Below, in pieces: positions 1 through 13,788 of a DNA stretch of 64,000 nt. Every line of letters begins with the position of its first letter. Position 1 is the stretch's first letter. The translations under genes and the position numbers were made by a program. The stretch is from Capitulum mitella (taxonomy: Eukaryota; Arthropoda; Thecostraca; Pollicipedomorpha; Pollicipedidae). The DNA is taken from positions 26,274,923-26,338,922 of the forward strand of contig CP099847.1 in NCBI GenBank assembly GCA_030062745.1, written 5' to 3'. Under the pieces are notes generated by a model. The model ran no database searches, was not told where the DNA came from, and saw nothing but the letters and a program-made list of their open reading frames with translations.

Positions 1-1326
1 TCGTTCTCGTCTTGTGTGTTATTTTACTTACACGTCAACTAAATGGCTCAAATGTTGTGTAAAGAACAACACACAAGAATAGGACGATCGTCCGAAAAAA
101 ACTCCATCCGTAGCCTCTGTTCCGTTTACGAAGCCGAGTGCAAATCGGGCGGGCGCGCCCTGGAGAGCAGACCACAGCCGAGCCGGCCCCAGCCTGGAAA
201 TGGCAACGCACCACTCCACACGCAAAACAGGCCGGTCCAACCGCCGAAGGACAAATTATTCCGTGACCGCACGACGTGAGAATGTGTCCATTCACTGACA
301 AATGAAGACGGAAGACCACTACTAATCAGAATTCCGTGCGTTTTGCGTCACGGGAAAATCTCCCGCGTCACGGAAATCATCCACCGCCTGAGAACGAGCA
401 GCTCTGCCGGCGCCGCCGTCCGAAAAGTAGGCGGATTTTCATTGTGAGCGTGCGAAATTGACTGCTGAATGCTGTATTCGACCTGGCAGAACGTGCGTGA
501 CGGTAGCCATTGTCGGGGATCTAAAACCACCCGCTCGGAAACCGTAAAACTGGCGCCACCTGGACCTGTGGCACCTGGACACTGTCTGCGAAGGTTTTCC
601 GCTTCAGGGGATAGTTACGGGTAAAAGTCGCCGCGCGAAGGGCAAGCTCGTTTCATGCTCGATTAACCCCATTTCGTCGCTTTCTTTGAACATTTGATCA
701 GTATGAAACTTCCCACACCACCTTTCGGATTACTGTTGCTTTTTACTGCACTTAATAAGCAATAAATTATTTGTATTTACAAATACATTTATAATACCCT
801 TTTTATCACACTAGCCATTTACAAACGGTAAAAAAACGACGCGCGGTTTTCAGGAAGGGAACAAAGCGTACCTACTTGTAGAGGAGTAATGTTCCGACTG
901 TGAGAACAAGAGACAGGAATGCTGTAGAGATGAGAACTGCTGCCATCCGCACCGTGAAAAGGCCTTGGAGGTCAGCTCCAGGGGGCAGGCCCTGAAATGT
1001 GTGGACAGAACTGAGCTAGGAGCCACCAAAAATATCATTGTCACTTCTACGAGCGCGCAAAAGAAGAAAAGAGCGGACTTGGTCTTCGAATGACTTTTTT
1101 ACCTGTGAAAGCTGACAGGCGTTCCGTAACGATGAAGACATCCGACTTCTGGAATTCTGGCTCCAATCCTGTGCTCTAAATGGGACATTTTCAGTGTCGA
1201 TAACATTGTTTTTGCCTAGGATCATAGTCGCGGCATCCAACGGTGAAAACAGTTTCCCTTTTCTGTTTCGGATCGAGTTATCCATTTTAGGTTTCTGACC
1301 ACCAACGAAAATCATGAACAGCGTAC
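1..1326. other. Gene-poor segment, no supported gene
   Basis: I see no convincing gene here. Open frames are short and overlap on both strands. A minus-strand frame at 1016-1342 (108 codons) runs on past the splice donor of the exon at 1327-1521, so it is at least partly intron read-through. The stretch at 720-850 is AT-rich; the rest is rich in CpG. Confidence 0.5.
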
Positions 1327-1521
1327 CTTCAGCACGCGGCACGTTTGATAGGGCGCCACCACGACGCAGAGGTGGTCGTCGGGCGCCGCCCAGGCCGAGT
1401 CGACGGGCGGCGGCGGCAGCAGGAACTCGGGCGGCGGGCCGACACAGTCGCAGGCCGGCTCCTCCGGCCCGGGCGGCCGCACAACCAGGTCGTAGTGCCG
1501 CTCCGGACGCACCGGCTCAAT
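1327..1521 (-). CDS. Isolated coding exon of an unidentified gene
   Basis: This looks like an internal coding exon on the minus strand. It is preceded by a pyrimidine-rich acceptor ending TTTCCGTTGCAG and followed by a good donor, AAG|GTACGC. Between them are exactly 195 bases, 65 codons, in phase 0-0. The peptide begins IEPVRPERHYDLVVRPP, continues through a Pro-rich stretch, and ends VVVAPYQTCRVLK. Its GC richness matches the proven exons later in the window and contrasts with its flanks. I do not recognise the protein family. No partner exon is clear on either side, so the rest of the gene may lie to the left of the window (downstream on this strand) or be interrupted by repeats. A minus-strand open frame at 1695-1883 could be an upstream exon, but has no clear splice sites. 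Confidence 0.45.
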
Positions 1522-3195
1522 CTGCAACGGAAATTCGCTGAGCTTAAAAAGTCTGCCGTTATACGTGATCGCAGAGACAAAGTGGATGCAGCAGCGGTGG
1601 TGCTTTAGTTTTTAGGAAGATCCATCAGTGATCCTGACTCTTGGCCTTCGATGAACGTCAGCTGTTTGGAAGGATGAGCCGCGTATGCGATGAATCAGAG
1701 GTAGAAGTCGTGGTGGCAGTCAGAAACTGTCAAACAATCGTCAGGGAGATCGAACGTTACAGTTTTTGAGTCCTGAGCACGGATGACAATGACGTCACTC
1801 AGCTGCTGTCCAGGCAGCGCTGCTAAATTATTATAAGGCGAGTCCAACGCAGCACAGTAGTTCAACCAGTCTGACTTTTCCAAGGACAGCGGCTCAATGC
1901 CGTATCACGAGACAGCGTTGCACTTCCGAATCACCAATGCCTTCTGCTTCGCCTCCGTAGACGCGCCGTTACGAAGACCAAGTACCGACGCTCATGCCGC
2001 ACACATGTGATTGAGCCTGTTTACTGCGGACTCGGAGCACATTTCCTCCCAGGCGACGGCTGCTTTGAGCGCGCTGTGGCCATTTGATTTCGTCGGACGG
2101 GTCGTTTGCGTTCGACGCGAGCAACTATACGGGCTCGGCGCACGCGACTTATGTGCGGCGTACACGGGCCCGGCGCATGCAACTTATGTTCGGATCGGCG
2201 CCGCCTCGTCGGCCGCAAATACCTTCCGCCGAAAGCGACGAGCGCAGCGGCGCGTGGTTATCGGGCCGTGGCTGCATACAGGCTGTGGGTCCGGCTGAGC
2301 GGATTTGAGGTCATCTCTCGTTTACCCCGGCTGGGCGAGCGTGGGGATCTATAGGGACGATGCTACTGGTGCATCAGATCCATTAACCCACTTACGCTCG
2401 ATATCCATTGCTTCGTTCAAGTGCTAAATTGATCTGTCTGCTCATTACATCGTTCAAACCAGAACGCACTCTGGCTTTCGGAGGTATGGGCCTTCTTCAT
2501 GTCTAATCCTGATAAACTACCACACATGATTTCTTCTACAAAGCTTTTGTAAGAGAAACCTACGGCCCCGAAGCCATCCGCTAAGTTAATAACAATCACC
2601 GCAGCATAGCTTCTCGGAATGGAGATTTGGCATTACGTATCAGGCGTTTAAGACCCGGGCAAATTTCAAGTTACTCACCATGCTGAATCGCGCGGCTCTC
2701 CGTCTACGGGCACGCGGCCTCCCAGTATCCGCCACTTGAGGAGGCTGTCCGTTCCGTCACGTGGGCCCGTCCTCCCAGCGCATGAGCCTCAGGCTTCACT
2801 TGTCCACCTGCGATTAGGCCGTCTTTCCCCGTACGGCCCCCGCCCTCTGCAGGGGCTTTCCTGCCGGGTGTGCCCCCGTGTCCAGCGGCCGACTGTCCTT
2901 CGTCGGGCGGCCTGGGGTGCTTCTCCGGTGGCCAGCAGCCGGTCGTAAGGAGAGAACTGGGGCTGGCCGTGCGGGCAGCGCACGTGACCTTCCTGCGAAG
3001 ATTGGCCGTCGACTGGACGGCTGGCGGCGGCCGCGCCGTGTCTGCTCGCGAACGCCGCGCTGGCTGCCCGCCCACGCGCATGCGCACTCCGCTCAGGCCG
3101 GAGGCAACAGGAGAGTGTGATGGTTTGCGCTAGCCACCTCCACCTGCTGTGCATTGTATGCGATGTGCTTGTTTTCTAAATGCATCTCTTTTCAG
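1522..3195. other. No supported gene; GC-rich patch at 2.7-3.1 kb
   Basis: The patch at about 2700-3120 is markedly GC- and CpG-rich and open in several frames on both strands, which reflects composition rather than coding. It could be a CpG-rich promoter or first exon for the exon-like segment that follows, but no TATA box or start codon stands out. Confidence 0.4.
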
Positions 3196-3371
3196 ATCTG
3201 CAACATCCAAGTGGCGGTCTCCGGCAACATCTACAAAATCACTGTGGCGCATTTCCCTGTCTTTCTTTACAAACCAGACATCTATGAGCTGGCCTTACGC
3301 AACTTTTGCTTAAATGACAATGAATTCAACGTAGTTTCCCCCACAGGCAATGACCCCACGTTCAGCCTGAT
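3196..3371 (+). CDS. Possible coding exon of an unidentified gene
   Basis: A plus-strand segment begins after a strong acceptor (CATCTCTTTTCAG) and stays open for 58 codons plus two bases to a strong donor, AT|GTAAGGAG. The frame would stop at the TAA inside that donor, as expected for a spliced exon. The peptide starts ICNIQVAVSGNIYKITVAHF and ends DPTFSL. It is not low-complexity and contains plausible beta-strand-like alternation. I do not recognise the family and cannot place neighbouring exons. A last-exon reading ending at TAA (3373-3375) is the alternative. Confidence 0.35.
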
Positions 3372-3522
3372 GTAAGGAGAAAGACAAAAGTGTCGCTGTT
3401 GATGTTGATGTCCGATGGCAGGAAAGATCATAGGCTCGGGAGTCATGGGGTCAGGGGGCTTCAACCCCTCCGACTTCTCAGAAATTTAACATTGGCCCTA
3501 TGGGCGTTGAATGGAAAAAACC

Positions 3523-3697
3523 AGGGGTGTCAGTTCCTGTAAGTCATTGGGTGGGCTGAGCCGTCGGCCCGACAACCTAGCCTCCCCCCAAATGTGGCTT
3601 CGCAACGGATTTAGCCCACTTTATTTTGATCAATGGAAATTTTTAAGTTTTTTGTTACTGTTTTTCAAACAGAAAATTCTGTGTATCCCATGTGTAT

Positions 3698-3747
<50 letters not shown>

Positions 3748-3964
3748 AGAAGACAGAAAGATAAATAGATACATCACATTATGCCTTATTCCTTACTTTC
3801 TGCCTATCTTTTATCTACTGCGGCAGTTTCCTTCGCTATTTTTGCCCAATTCCTTTTAAAACTGGCAGAAAATATTGGAGGGGCCTCAACCAACATTAAA
3901 GGGGTCCCAAATCAACATTGGGTGGGGCAGGAACCCCTCGAAAAAATACAAATCGACACCCCTG
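3523..3964. mobile_element. hAT-type MITE, CAGGGGTGTC family, copy A
   Basis: The ends are inverted: the left begins CAGGGGTGTC and the right ends GACACCCCTG. The flanking octamers GAAAAAAC and GAAGGAAC match at 6 of 8 positions, consistent with an old 8-bp target duplication. There is no coding capacity. The middle carries a TA microsatellite at about 3700-3746. Related copies lie at 24081-24448 and, inverted, at 39870-40282; a larger relative may be at 54937-55973. Confidence 0.7.
3700..3746. repeat. TA microsatellite
   Basis: About 23 uninterrupted TA units inside the MITE. The same internal position in copy B (24200-24254) also carries a TA array, so the array travelled with the element. 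Confidence 0.95.
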
Positions 3965-5716
3965 GAAGGAACTGACCCAAAATGCTCTTCGCCCCCCCCC
4001 CCCCAACTGAAAAGGAGTCCCCGTGTCCCTGAGAAAGATAAAGACATATGTTCTTTCTATTAATTTCCCGCCAATGATCTTCGGTGAACCAGATTTTTGG
4101 TTTCAGCCACCGCTAGGAGGAATAGTACGCAGCATAGCTGGAGAATTCCGGAAGTTATTGGATGTAGAGGCCCGAATATGATTCAACACCGTCTCTGTCC
4201 AGTTCTCGTCATAGGCCTACTGTTAAAATCTTCGAAAAGTAGGGCATTAGACCCTATCGTCCCCCAAAGTCTCCAGCCATGGTATACAGCTTCATTATCG
4301 GTCTCCATGACTCTTCAGTGTCAGGAACGTCCGCTGACAGTTCGAACAACTTTCGTTAGGTGCAATGACCCGGAATAAAGAAGAACACGATGAGTGTTTA
4401 AAGAGCCTCGACGCTACTTCATCTAAAACTCCCCATTTAAAGTTTCTCGATAAATATTGCCTGAATGAATAACAGCAGCCTGTTTCAATCAAAGCTTCAA
4501 ACAAATAAACTTTCTGCATGCAAAGACGACCCAGTGCAACTAAAACGATTTTTTCGTTCGTGTTTTGAACAGCAGTTGCACGTCTCATCGCTGGCTACCT
4601 CCTGCAGGTCGTCAGGCCTCGGCTCATTTTTAGAAAAAAATCAATCTAATGAAGTCAGCAATGGTCTTTGCAGGTTCCCGGGCTTTTAGAAAGATTATGA
4701 GAAGGTTTTCCATGATCACAGACTATTATTCAGGGTTGTCTTTTTTCATAATTACGCCCAAAAGGTAATTTCCCAATTTTGGTCAGCGCCAAGGCTTTAG
4801 TAGTTTGCGCGTTTCTCTTTTAGAGACAGTCAAACGCATCTCGTTAGTTCTCATTGTTGACTGTGCTGTGACTGTTACAGAAGCCAAAAATTTCAGTAAA
4901 GGAGACTGCAAACATTATAAACTGTTTTGTCCGGTTATAGCTGTTTACATTGTAAGTTTCATATTCATTCGGAGGCTTGCTATTTCTTTCCTGCTCTTTT
5001 CCACCGTCCTGCAAATGACCTTTCGAAAACGCAGGCATAAAGAAGGCTCTGCGTTCTGCATTCTTCTGGAATAATTTGACAGTCAATAATCGTAAACGGC
5101 AGGTGTGCTTCTACAGACAGAACGTTTCACCGAGACTGATTTTAACGGGAGCTGGAGCGACTCAAAAGCACACATCACGAGGACGAAAACAAGTTTTTAT
5201 CGCGGGCACTCCCTGCGCGTTTCCAAATATTGATCCGTCCGCCTCTGAATGCAGAGCCCAGTGTGCCTTTTTCCGCCGAATTTGGACACAAACAGGTCCA
5301 CTTGTCAGGTCCGGGTAGACAGGACCTGGTTTTTACGCGGCAACTGGCTTTTTACATCTGGAGAACAAAATCAGTGGCCAGATGAGGTGCAAGGAGCTTC
5401 ATGAGTGCGAAGCGTAAGTCCAGTGTAGGCCATAGTCCAATCGCTATTTCATTTATACTTCGTTGAAAGTTCGCTACATTTCAGTGCAAATGGCCGGTCA
5501 TTTCGAACTGAGTACCAAAGGGTGCGATTAAACTGACCGTGATGTGGCTACGTCGTTGATCTTTCCAAAAGCACGGTAACTAGTTCTTAGTAAGTTCTGA
5601 GTTAGTTCTTAGTAGTAACTAGTTCTTTACCCCTTCAGTATCATACATTTATTCTGAAAATGGATTGAGGCATACGAACTGGCATTATATACGTTGTCGT
5701 GGATATGAAAAGTAAG

Positions 5717-5719
5717 ATA

Positions 5720-5764
<45 letters not shown>

Positions 5765-5766
5765 AT
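5717..5766. repeat. TA microsatellite
   Basis: A nearly pure alternating TA tract with a few interruptions at its left end. Nothing around it suggests a function. Confidence 0.9.
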
Positions 5767-7443
5767 ATACCTGTGGTGGTGAAATTAACAAACCCGTGGC
5801 AAACAAAAGGCAAAAATAAAAGTCCGTATGTCAGTCTTTGTGCTTGGCACCAACTCAGGCTGCATATTTCCAGATAAGAAGTCGAGCCTCAGACCCTGTC
5901 CAATCTAACACGTCAGGCGACGCCGATGGCGTGAACTAGCATCATAAGACTTCCCCCAGCAGACAGTCACCTCGAAAACGTCGGTTTCTATTGGCCGACA
6001 GCATTTATTTGTTTTGCAGGGCTTCCAGCACCACGTGCAACACGCGTCGGCCGGGCCTGCTAATGGTTTAATGAGACGGCTCTGATGACCTCTGACAGGT
6101 AGTAAGTCACAGGGAGCCAGCGAAACACCAGGAACAACCTCATAACACTTGCTGAAGCAGCTGCTGACGATGTTGACACCGGAGCGAACGAAGGACGGAG
6201 AAAGTTTGTTTAAATGGTGTCTTTTGTGGCAAAGGTATTTGGACAGAAGTTTACGATAAGCATCTACATTTGTTCTGATTGCATTTGTTCTTTCTGTAAT
6301 TTGAGTATTTCCATAAACTGCTTATGGAAGTAAGAAATCCCAGGTTCTTACCGGTGTAAGCATCGCAGAGTTCAGCCAAGCTTAGTAACAATGCAATTCT
6401 TGATGTTAAATTGGGATGGCTGCAAACTCCTCTACAAAGATACAAGAAAATCAAAAAATAAAATGTGGAATAAAAACCAAAGTAACCGGAGGTGATAAGT
6501 AGTGTAACGGCTGCTACGGACAGTTCAGACAAAAAGTAATCCAAACATCGGAATCATGCAAGTAATTAGCAAGTTTGGCGAGGTTTTACGAGTCACGAAG
6601 GTAGCATGTTTTTTCCGCCTTCCCAGGGTGTTCCCTCGCCTCGCAGACCCGAGTTCTCCCAGAAAATGACTACAGGTTGGACGCAAGTGTTATGAGAACC
6701 TCCCACTCCTCCGTCTATTTATGATGCTTTAATCAGCGTTTAAGTTTCTCGCCAGAGCGCCAGACTTTTACCGCAAGCAGCAGCATTTCGAGGGCATGCA
6801 AACCATACATCAAGCAACTTAAGACCGCATAACCGGAAGAGACAGCGGTTTTCATACCACTTGTTCCACCCCTGGTGGTCAATGCCGCATTTAGTGCCAG
6901 TGAGAACCGGTGAAAGGCTTACGACCTCGTTAGAAATTCATTTTTGAACCTAATGCGCTATAAACACCGCAAAACTGTCATCAGTGCCGACAAGCTGCTG
7001 CCCAAATGGATCGGTGTCTACAGCCTTGCCAAGAATGGAGAGCTGTCTTACGCCCACAGCGTGCCCGAATTTTACGGGACACCATGATGGCCTCTAAATC
7101 ACGGTGGTACATTGATTTGCAAGTCACGTGCAGGGCTGAACGCTTTTCTTCACAGATACTTCTCTTTAAACCAAACTCAACAAGTGAATCGAGGACCGTC
7201 TCCAATTGTTCTCGAAAGCTGTTTTTAGGTGATAGTAAGTGTTGACAAGAATGGCCACACCAGGGGCGTTCACACGACTCCTGCTGGAATGCGTTGCATG
7301 GATCATGGGTGCCACGCCGACGTTTCGGATGGCTACAAATCACTTCAGGGGAAACTAGAAACTTTCAAACTTATCACCCTGCTTTTAAATCTAACTTGAA
7401 CGCAGTCATTAAGCACTATTAACGCAATTTAAGGAACAATATC

Positions 7444-7466
7444 ATCTCTCTCTCTCTCTCTACATA

Positions 7467-7512
<46 letters not shown>

Positions 7513-7542
7513 TGTGTGTGTGTGTGTGGGTGGGTGGGTGGG
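7444..7542. repeat. Compound microsatellite (CT, TA, GT, GGGT)
   Basis: Consecutive simple tracts of CT, TA, TG and GGGT/GGTG units follow each other without spacer. The GGGT part could fold as a G-quadruplex. Confidence 0.9.
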
Positions 7543-10500
7543 TGAACATATATATAGTGCTCGTCTAAGTGAAAATTTTAAGAGCGGGATCCAAGAAAAA
7601 CTCACGAAATCTGCACATCAGCCCTTTAGACACCAGCCAACGTGTTCATAGATCTGCATCTGACATGAAGTGGGAGCCCTCCATGGGTTCTCTTCTTTAT
7701 CGGAAGGGAAATGCAACCAAGGCCAAGATGAGCCACGGATTTCCTGGTACCTGGGCCACCTCCCAAAATCTTCTGGTCGAGCTGCAAAGTTGAGGCTTGT
7801 CAGTAGATAACGACGTCACGTGCGACGACGTAAAACTTCGTCATAAGTTTTTTGGCCAGTCAAATGGCTGCGTTGTGATAGCCATCAGTGTGACAACCTG
7901 CCTGAAGCAAAACCTGAATGCAGCTCATCCTTGTCAGAAATTTGATATCAGAAGCCTCCCCGCAATTTTGATAGACCCCGTAATTTTTAAATTCATGTCA
8001 GCTTTACATTTTCTTCATGCATACTATGGGGAGATTGTCTATTGTCATCCTTATGAAGTTTTCAGGCCATGGCTTCTCGACTGTCTGTGGGGGAGCTCTC
8101 TCAACGTCTCGACTAGTGGGACAGGGAGACATTATCCCCTTTCGGAATGATTCGTCCACGGGCGATAAAATCAGGTTTCCTAGCTGTTGGCATTTAACGG
8201 GCATATTTCACGACCAAAAACTGGTTTATTTAGCTTGCAGGCAGGTTGCGTGCTTGTCTCGCCCAGCAGTTCCTCGCTGGGCGAGTGTGGCGATTCCTTT
8301 GCAAAGCTCTACGAGTTACATAATCAGGTTTCCTACATATCTGCATGCAATGAGGACATTTCAGGGCCAAAAATTTGTTACTTAGGCTCCAAGACAGGCA
8401 CTGACAAGGAAAGGCATTGACAACCATAAACATGGTTGTCGGACGGTTCTCTGTGTTCTCCTCTGTCCCGGTGACCTCACCGCTGAGACAAGTGATCGCA
8501 CATTTAGGAGCGGTTTTGCGTAACGGCGTGCTCGTTATTTGAGAGTCAAAATGATTGTAATAATAAATCGTAGCAACTGGCGCAGAACGCACGATTTTAG
8601 AGGCGTTATTGAAACTTATCTTGGCAGTTGGCAGATTCACACAGCCAATTCAGTTTCTCACATATCTGCTCTCGGGTAAAATGTTGAACCATCATGCTGC
8701 CATAGAACTATGTTCTGGGGAACTTTTGCCTTAAGCTTGACTTCTCTACACAACACAAATCTCCTTGGGCCGGCACGTTATTTTGTATCGTATGGCCGAT
8801 AGCTCAAGCATCTTGAAGCGAAGCCAATGTCTGCCTCCGGAAAATTTATCCAAGGCTCATGCTGTTTTTTTACGCCTCATCCACACAGCACACGTACCGC
8901 TGACGCCACAAAATCTCGTAGAAATGGCAGTAGTGTATGGCTTGTCGAATTATAGCTGACCGCCCGCCAAGGGAGCCAGGCATAGGGGCAACACCTTGAT
9001 AATGATCAATGCAAGCATCCCGGCGCAAACCCAGACCACGTCATGCAATGCATGACGTTCGGCTTCCCTTTGTGGCACCACCGGAGCGGGTGGCAAGCTT
9101 TTTGACGGAGAAGAAACAAAACTGAAAGACAACAGCTGTCTGAGTTCTGACATCGCACCTCGTAACATCACACGTGGGCATGGACTGAGGTCACCGGTCG
9201 CAGGTGTATACATTCGTGTGAAAAGTTGCGATGAAGTATTATCTATTTTTCTACCGTTTTGTTCTCGTCCTCGCTCTCTCTATACTACTTCAAAAAGTCC
9301 CCTTTCTGCCTAAATAACCCTCTAATAAAAACGTCACCTTGCTTAGCAGACAGATTCTCTACATAGTGCAATAATTATCCATGGCTCCGGAGATCAACTA
9401 GAATTTTCTTTTCAGAAAACTATGTACGACCATTCAAAAAAGAAATTAGGTCGCACTTCATGACTGGAGATTCCCGAATATCATTTGGGATGCACATGGT
9501 ATTTCATACCGTTTCTTTCCTGTCATTGCCATATGCCCGACGTTAAAATCCCGAATGCTGGCCGAACCCCCTCCCCCGGGATCGCCAGCCATTGACACTT
9601 CTGGAGCCACGTGCCAACCACGCTGCCCGCAGACAAGGTTACAACTCCCGCAGGAAAGTCTGGCAACTTTGCCAATAGGGACCGTCCTGTCTCAGCTCCA
9701 GGCTGCTATTCGATACTCGGCAACATCAGCTGCACGAAACATAGGCTGCCACTGTGGGCCAAGCCAAGTGCCAGTCAGTTTTACTGTGCAGTCCTCGCTC
9801 TTCTCCCCTACGCATACGATCACGGACAGCCTCTGGTTTGGATCACGCTCTCCTCCCTCACGGACAGGGACCGTGCCGTTACCGTGGGACGTGGTGGGCG
9901 CTGACAATTCGGGGGCTCCTGCGCCGGCCGACCGTGACGGAAACGCGGCCAGTCGGGCCAGTAATTGAAAACAGGGGGCGACCATGGCCCGTAACAGCCG
10001 TCAAATCGATGGCACCGCTGCTCGTTAACAGAGCACGCCACTCAGCGGCGGCGACCCGCCGCAGGCCAGGCTGCAGGCGTGATCGACGTGAACGGACGGC
10101 ACGAGCGATGATCAGGACAGCAGACAGTCCGGGGAATGGTAGGGACGGAAGATAGCTAGTGAGATATATCAGTTCGTAATGGTTGCAAGGTAAGGCCTGT
10201 GGGCTGCGCCAGGAGCCTGATCACGGAGCCACTATGGGAGGACACGAACAGTGACGTCAATCGGACGTGACGGAAACGATAAATACCAACCAGCGGGAAG
10301 CCTCAGGTAGTCGTGAGCCCAACAAATCCGAGCTGCAGCGAGTCTCGAGTCGCCCGCATGAACCTCAAACGTTTTATGACAAACAAATGAAGACAGAATG
10401 CTTCCCACTGCAAAAGACATCTGACAAACTCCGCAAGTACAGGGAATATCGACGCTTCTCATAAGCCACGCCGGGCTATGCTCATCACTCTTGCCGGCGA

Positions 10501-11869
10501 GCAGGAGCCAGAACCCCAGCTCCTCGCTCATCCGTCCGAAACAATAACTCGATCTCAGTATCAGGCCGCGTCCATCGCGCACCCACATCTCACCACTGGC
10601 GCTACTACAGCGTGCGCTTCCATGCAATCGCGACCCGTCAGTCACGGCGCCGTGCGCACCGTCCGAACTCCTTCCGCTTCGAGGTTCGCCATCCGCGGGG
10701 GTCTGGCTCGAATTAGAGCCAATTTGCACGGCCGGACGGACGCTCGGCTGAGTTTGACAGCATCATTGTGATGTCCGGAGCCGCGCCCGGTCTCTGTCAC
10801 GCGTCACACGCCTGGTGGAGATGTCGGATGACTGGGTACGGATCGGCGCTGGATTACGAACGGCTGGTGGGAACGGCTGGTGGGGTCTGATCCATGCTTA
10901 GTCCAGGCGCTCGGATATGAAAAACCTTCCCAGGTGGTTCATCGTTTATGTACGTGTTTTTGTTCAACAGCCCCCCCCCCCGTCCTCCGAATGTACCAAG
11001 GCAATGAGTATCGGTAAAACGTACCGTTACAGATATGCTTATTCAGTCAAATTGATGGCTTTATGTAGCGGAAAACTTGCCCGTTTGTGCTTAATCTAAA
11101 CAAGAGACAAAGCCACGCATTGCCAAAGGCGCGGAGGTTTTCCCGAGCTAAAGACGTGTGGGTTTTTTTTAACAAATTAAAGATATGATTCAGTGTTTCA
11201 AACTGATGAAGGCATTCGACGGACCCTAGACTGCACGTGGTATGTCGCCTCACGAAAGAGATCGACTGCCTCATAAATGGCTAACGAAGACCTAATTATC
11301 TACCTCGTGCTGCAATTCGATACCAGGAGTAAGGTCGTTAACTATATATCCATCACTCTGCACCGGTCGCGAACATATTTTAATATTCTTCGGCGGCTCA
11401 TAGCGACCTTGTCCGCCACTGCCTTGCCGTTGAACGTGCCGGAAGTCACCGTAGCTCGATATCTCGGCCTCATTTCAATACGGGCCGGCCGGCAAACAAA
11501 ACATGACCGGCTAGACCTCAGTCACAGAGGAGGTGGACGGCCTCCTTCCAGTGGGTGCAGTGCACGGCTGATGGACACGCCGGAAACTCATTCGGAGTCG
11601 GGCCGACCGTATAAGCCTTCAGCCATGACAACCGGGCCCCGTTCAGTGGTGAGCGTCACGTGGTAACACCAAACTGAGCCTCGCGGAGCCTCGAAGCCTT
11701 TGTTGTTCGACTTTCAGCTCGGACGCAACGGGGCAGTGGAGCGGAGCTGTTTGGAAGAACGCAGTGATTTCGGGAGAATGTTGGGGAGGTGTTAAGAACT
11801 GCAGTGGTCTCTAGCGATCAACAACCTATGCAGACTGACGTAGATTGCATCTTGCGAGAACGCTTCACT

Positions 11870-12480
11870 GGATATGACTAGCCCTGCGGAGTCAGACGCG
11901 GAGTCGCTCCGGAGCCGGTATTTGGGCTGGAGTTGCGGTCGAATTCGGAGTCGCCTAGGCCTAATGAACTCCGACTCCGAGTCGGAAGCTGCTTACTAAA
12001 TGACGACCGCTTAAATTTTACCGTTTTGTTTATGATTTTTGTCGTTTGATATTGTTTTTGTTAGATGTTACGACCATTTGCTTTTTACTTCGGGACTGCA
12101 AGATTCTTTCAAGATCATCAGGAACTTTTTGCATGTACTGACTCGGGGTCGCGGAAAAGTCGGGCTTGCAAACATTGAAACCAAGGTTAATGAGTTTGCT
12201 TGTCAAGTCGACGCGTGTGGTGGAAAAACCAAGGCAGCTACAGGTAGCAAGGACGTTGGCTCAGACCTGAAGAGATATCCGAAACGAAGCCACAGTGACG
12301 CTTTTAAAGATGTAAAGATGGTGTACGTAGGCGCTCGACCACTCTAGGCATATGGTTAGGTGGTATATGGTGACTAAGGTGCGACTAGGTCGGAGTCGGA
12401 GTCAGAATGGAATCGAAGCCAGAGTCGGTATGATGACGTCGAAGTCGGAGTCGATCAAAATCCGTGAACCCGATCTCGAT
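11870..12480. repeat. Degenerate GAGTC-rich repeat
   Basis: The hexamer GGAGTC and its variants (GGAGTCGGAGTC, and the complement GACTCC) recur at 11885-11990 and again at 12385-12480, separated by unrelated sequence. The period is irregular. Confidence 0.6.
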
Positions 12481-13618
12481 TCGTCGATCCTCGAAAACAC
12501 AAGGGAAACTGTTCACGCCGACCGGGCGTTGCAGTGCAAACTAGTATCACGTCCTGTAGTCCGTCGCGCCTGTTTGATTTGAGTCCCGTCGTTTGACGCG
12601 CAGAGCGTGAACTGTATTTGGAAACCTGGCGACTTCTCGCGAGTGGTGAGGCTGGAGCTCATTACGGCGTGTTTTTGTAGAGAAACACGGCACAACAAAC
12701 ACGTCCCGCAGGCGAAACACGCATAATGCTGGTAACGGGACCAACGCACGCAACCGGCCAGGGGAGGGGACGCCAAGGATGTGTCAAATTGCCGCCTTGT
12801 TTGATTTACAGACACCTCAGAGTGGCGGAGGATGAAGAAGCGTGCTGTTTCTTCCACCAGAATGACGCACGGCAGGGGCACACTCAAACTCGACACGCGG
12901 TTTTCGGAAACGATGAGATTACTGTATTCGCTGGACAGGGAGCCTACGCATTCCGGCGGAACAGTTGATGCCCGGAGAAGGAATGGGTTTCTTGCAGCAC
13001 TGCATGGTGTTGATTCAGAAGGAGTTGTGTGAAATCCGGGGCCCAGCCGCACACAATCACCCAATGCCGTTCGCCGAGTTAAATTATTGTTATTTACCTC
13101 AGCATTGCGATTTGCGTCCGTCTTGTAGTCAGAAACCGTTTCGGTAATTCATAATGTTACCGCCCACCAGCCCGCTTCGATATAACGTATGCCGCGATAA
13201 CTGCCCTCACCGCCATTAATATTGGGTAACAGGGCCGGGCATAACTCCTGGCCGGTGATCGAGTGTGTTCCGGAGGGCGGAGCGGCCCTGCCCCGCCCAG
13301 CTGGCGGCAGAACAGAGCTTAGGTACACCCTTGCCCGGACCACGGGATCCCAAACCCCCGGCTTGGATCAAGCATGCCAAGATCGCATGGACGGCGGCTC
13401 TCTGGGTTTGCCGCGTTTCTTGCATGACTTAGCTACGGGGTGTCTACGCTTTCGGCTTCCTTGTCGTATGGTCGGTCATAATCCGACGACTAAAAGTTAT
13501 CTTGCATTTTGATGCGATTTGACGGCATCATCGTGATCTTTACGAGGACGGATGGGCATGAAAACCACAATCAGAGTCTTGGATTTGTCCGGTATATGTA
13601 ATTTACATATATATGCGA

Positions 13619-13703
13619 ACAACACTGAGACCATGTGATGTATATCTATCTATCTATCTATATATATATATATATATATATCACAGTCTCAATGGTGTTT
13701 ATG

Positions 13704-13749
<46 letters not shown>

Positions 13750-13788
13750 GTTTATGTATATATGTATCACATTGTCTCAATGGTGTTT
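13619..13788. repeat. Fold-back repeat with TA core
   Basis: The left arm (AACACTGAGACCATGTGATG) is an imperfect inverted copy of the right arm around 13763-13788 (read on the complement, AACACCATTGAGACAATGTG). Two TA arrays (13656-13681, 13711-13742) fill the middle, separated by another copy of the arm sequence. It resembles a small fold-back MITE; no target duplication was identified. Confidence 0.45.

Larger units (their letters stand above)
3965..13618. other. Gene-poor repeat-bearing segment
   Basis: No gene can be supported in this 9.6 kb. Open frames (for example 7797-8150, 9555-9968 plus, 10232-10729 minus, 12513-13064 minus) have no recognisable domain, no matching splice structure and overlap frames on the other strand. 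Simple repeats at 5717-5766 and 7444-7542 and a GAGTC-rich patch at 11870-12480 are listed separately. Confidence 0.5.

Noticed and set aside
12513..13064. 183-codon minus-strand frame
   Set aside because: No recognisable domain, no low-stop context on only one strand, and no splice support; kept only as possible chance frame.
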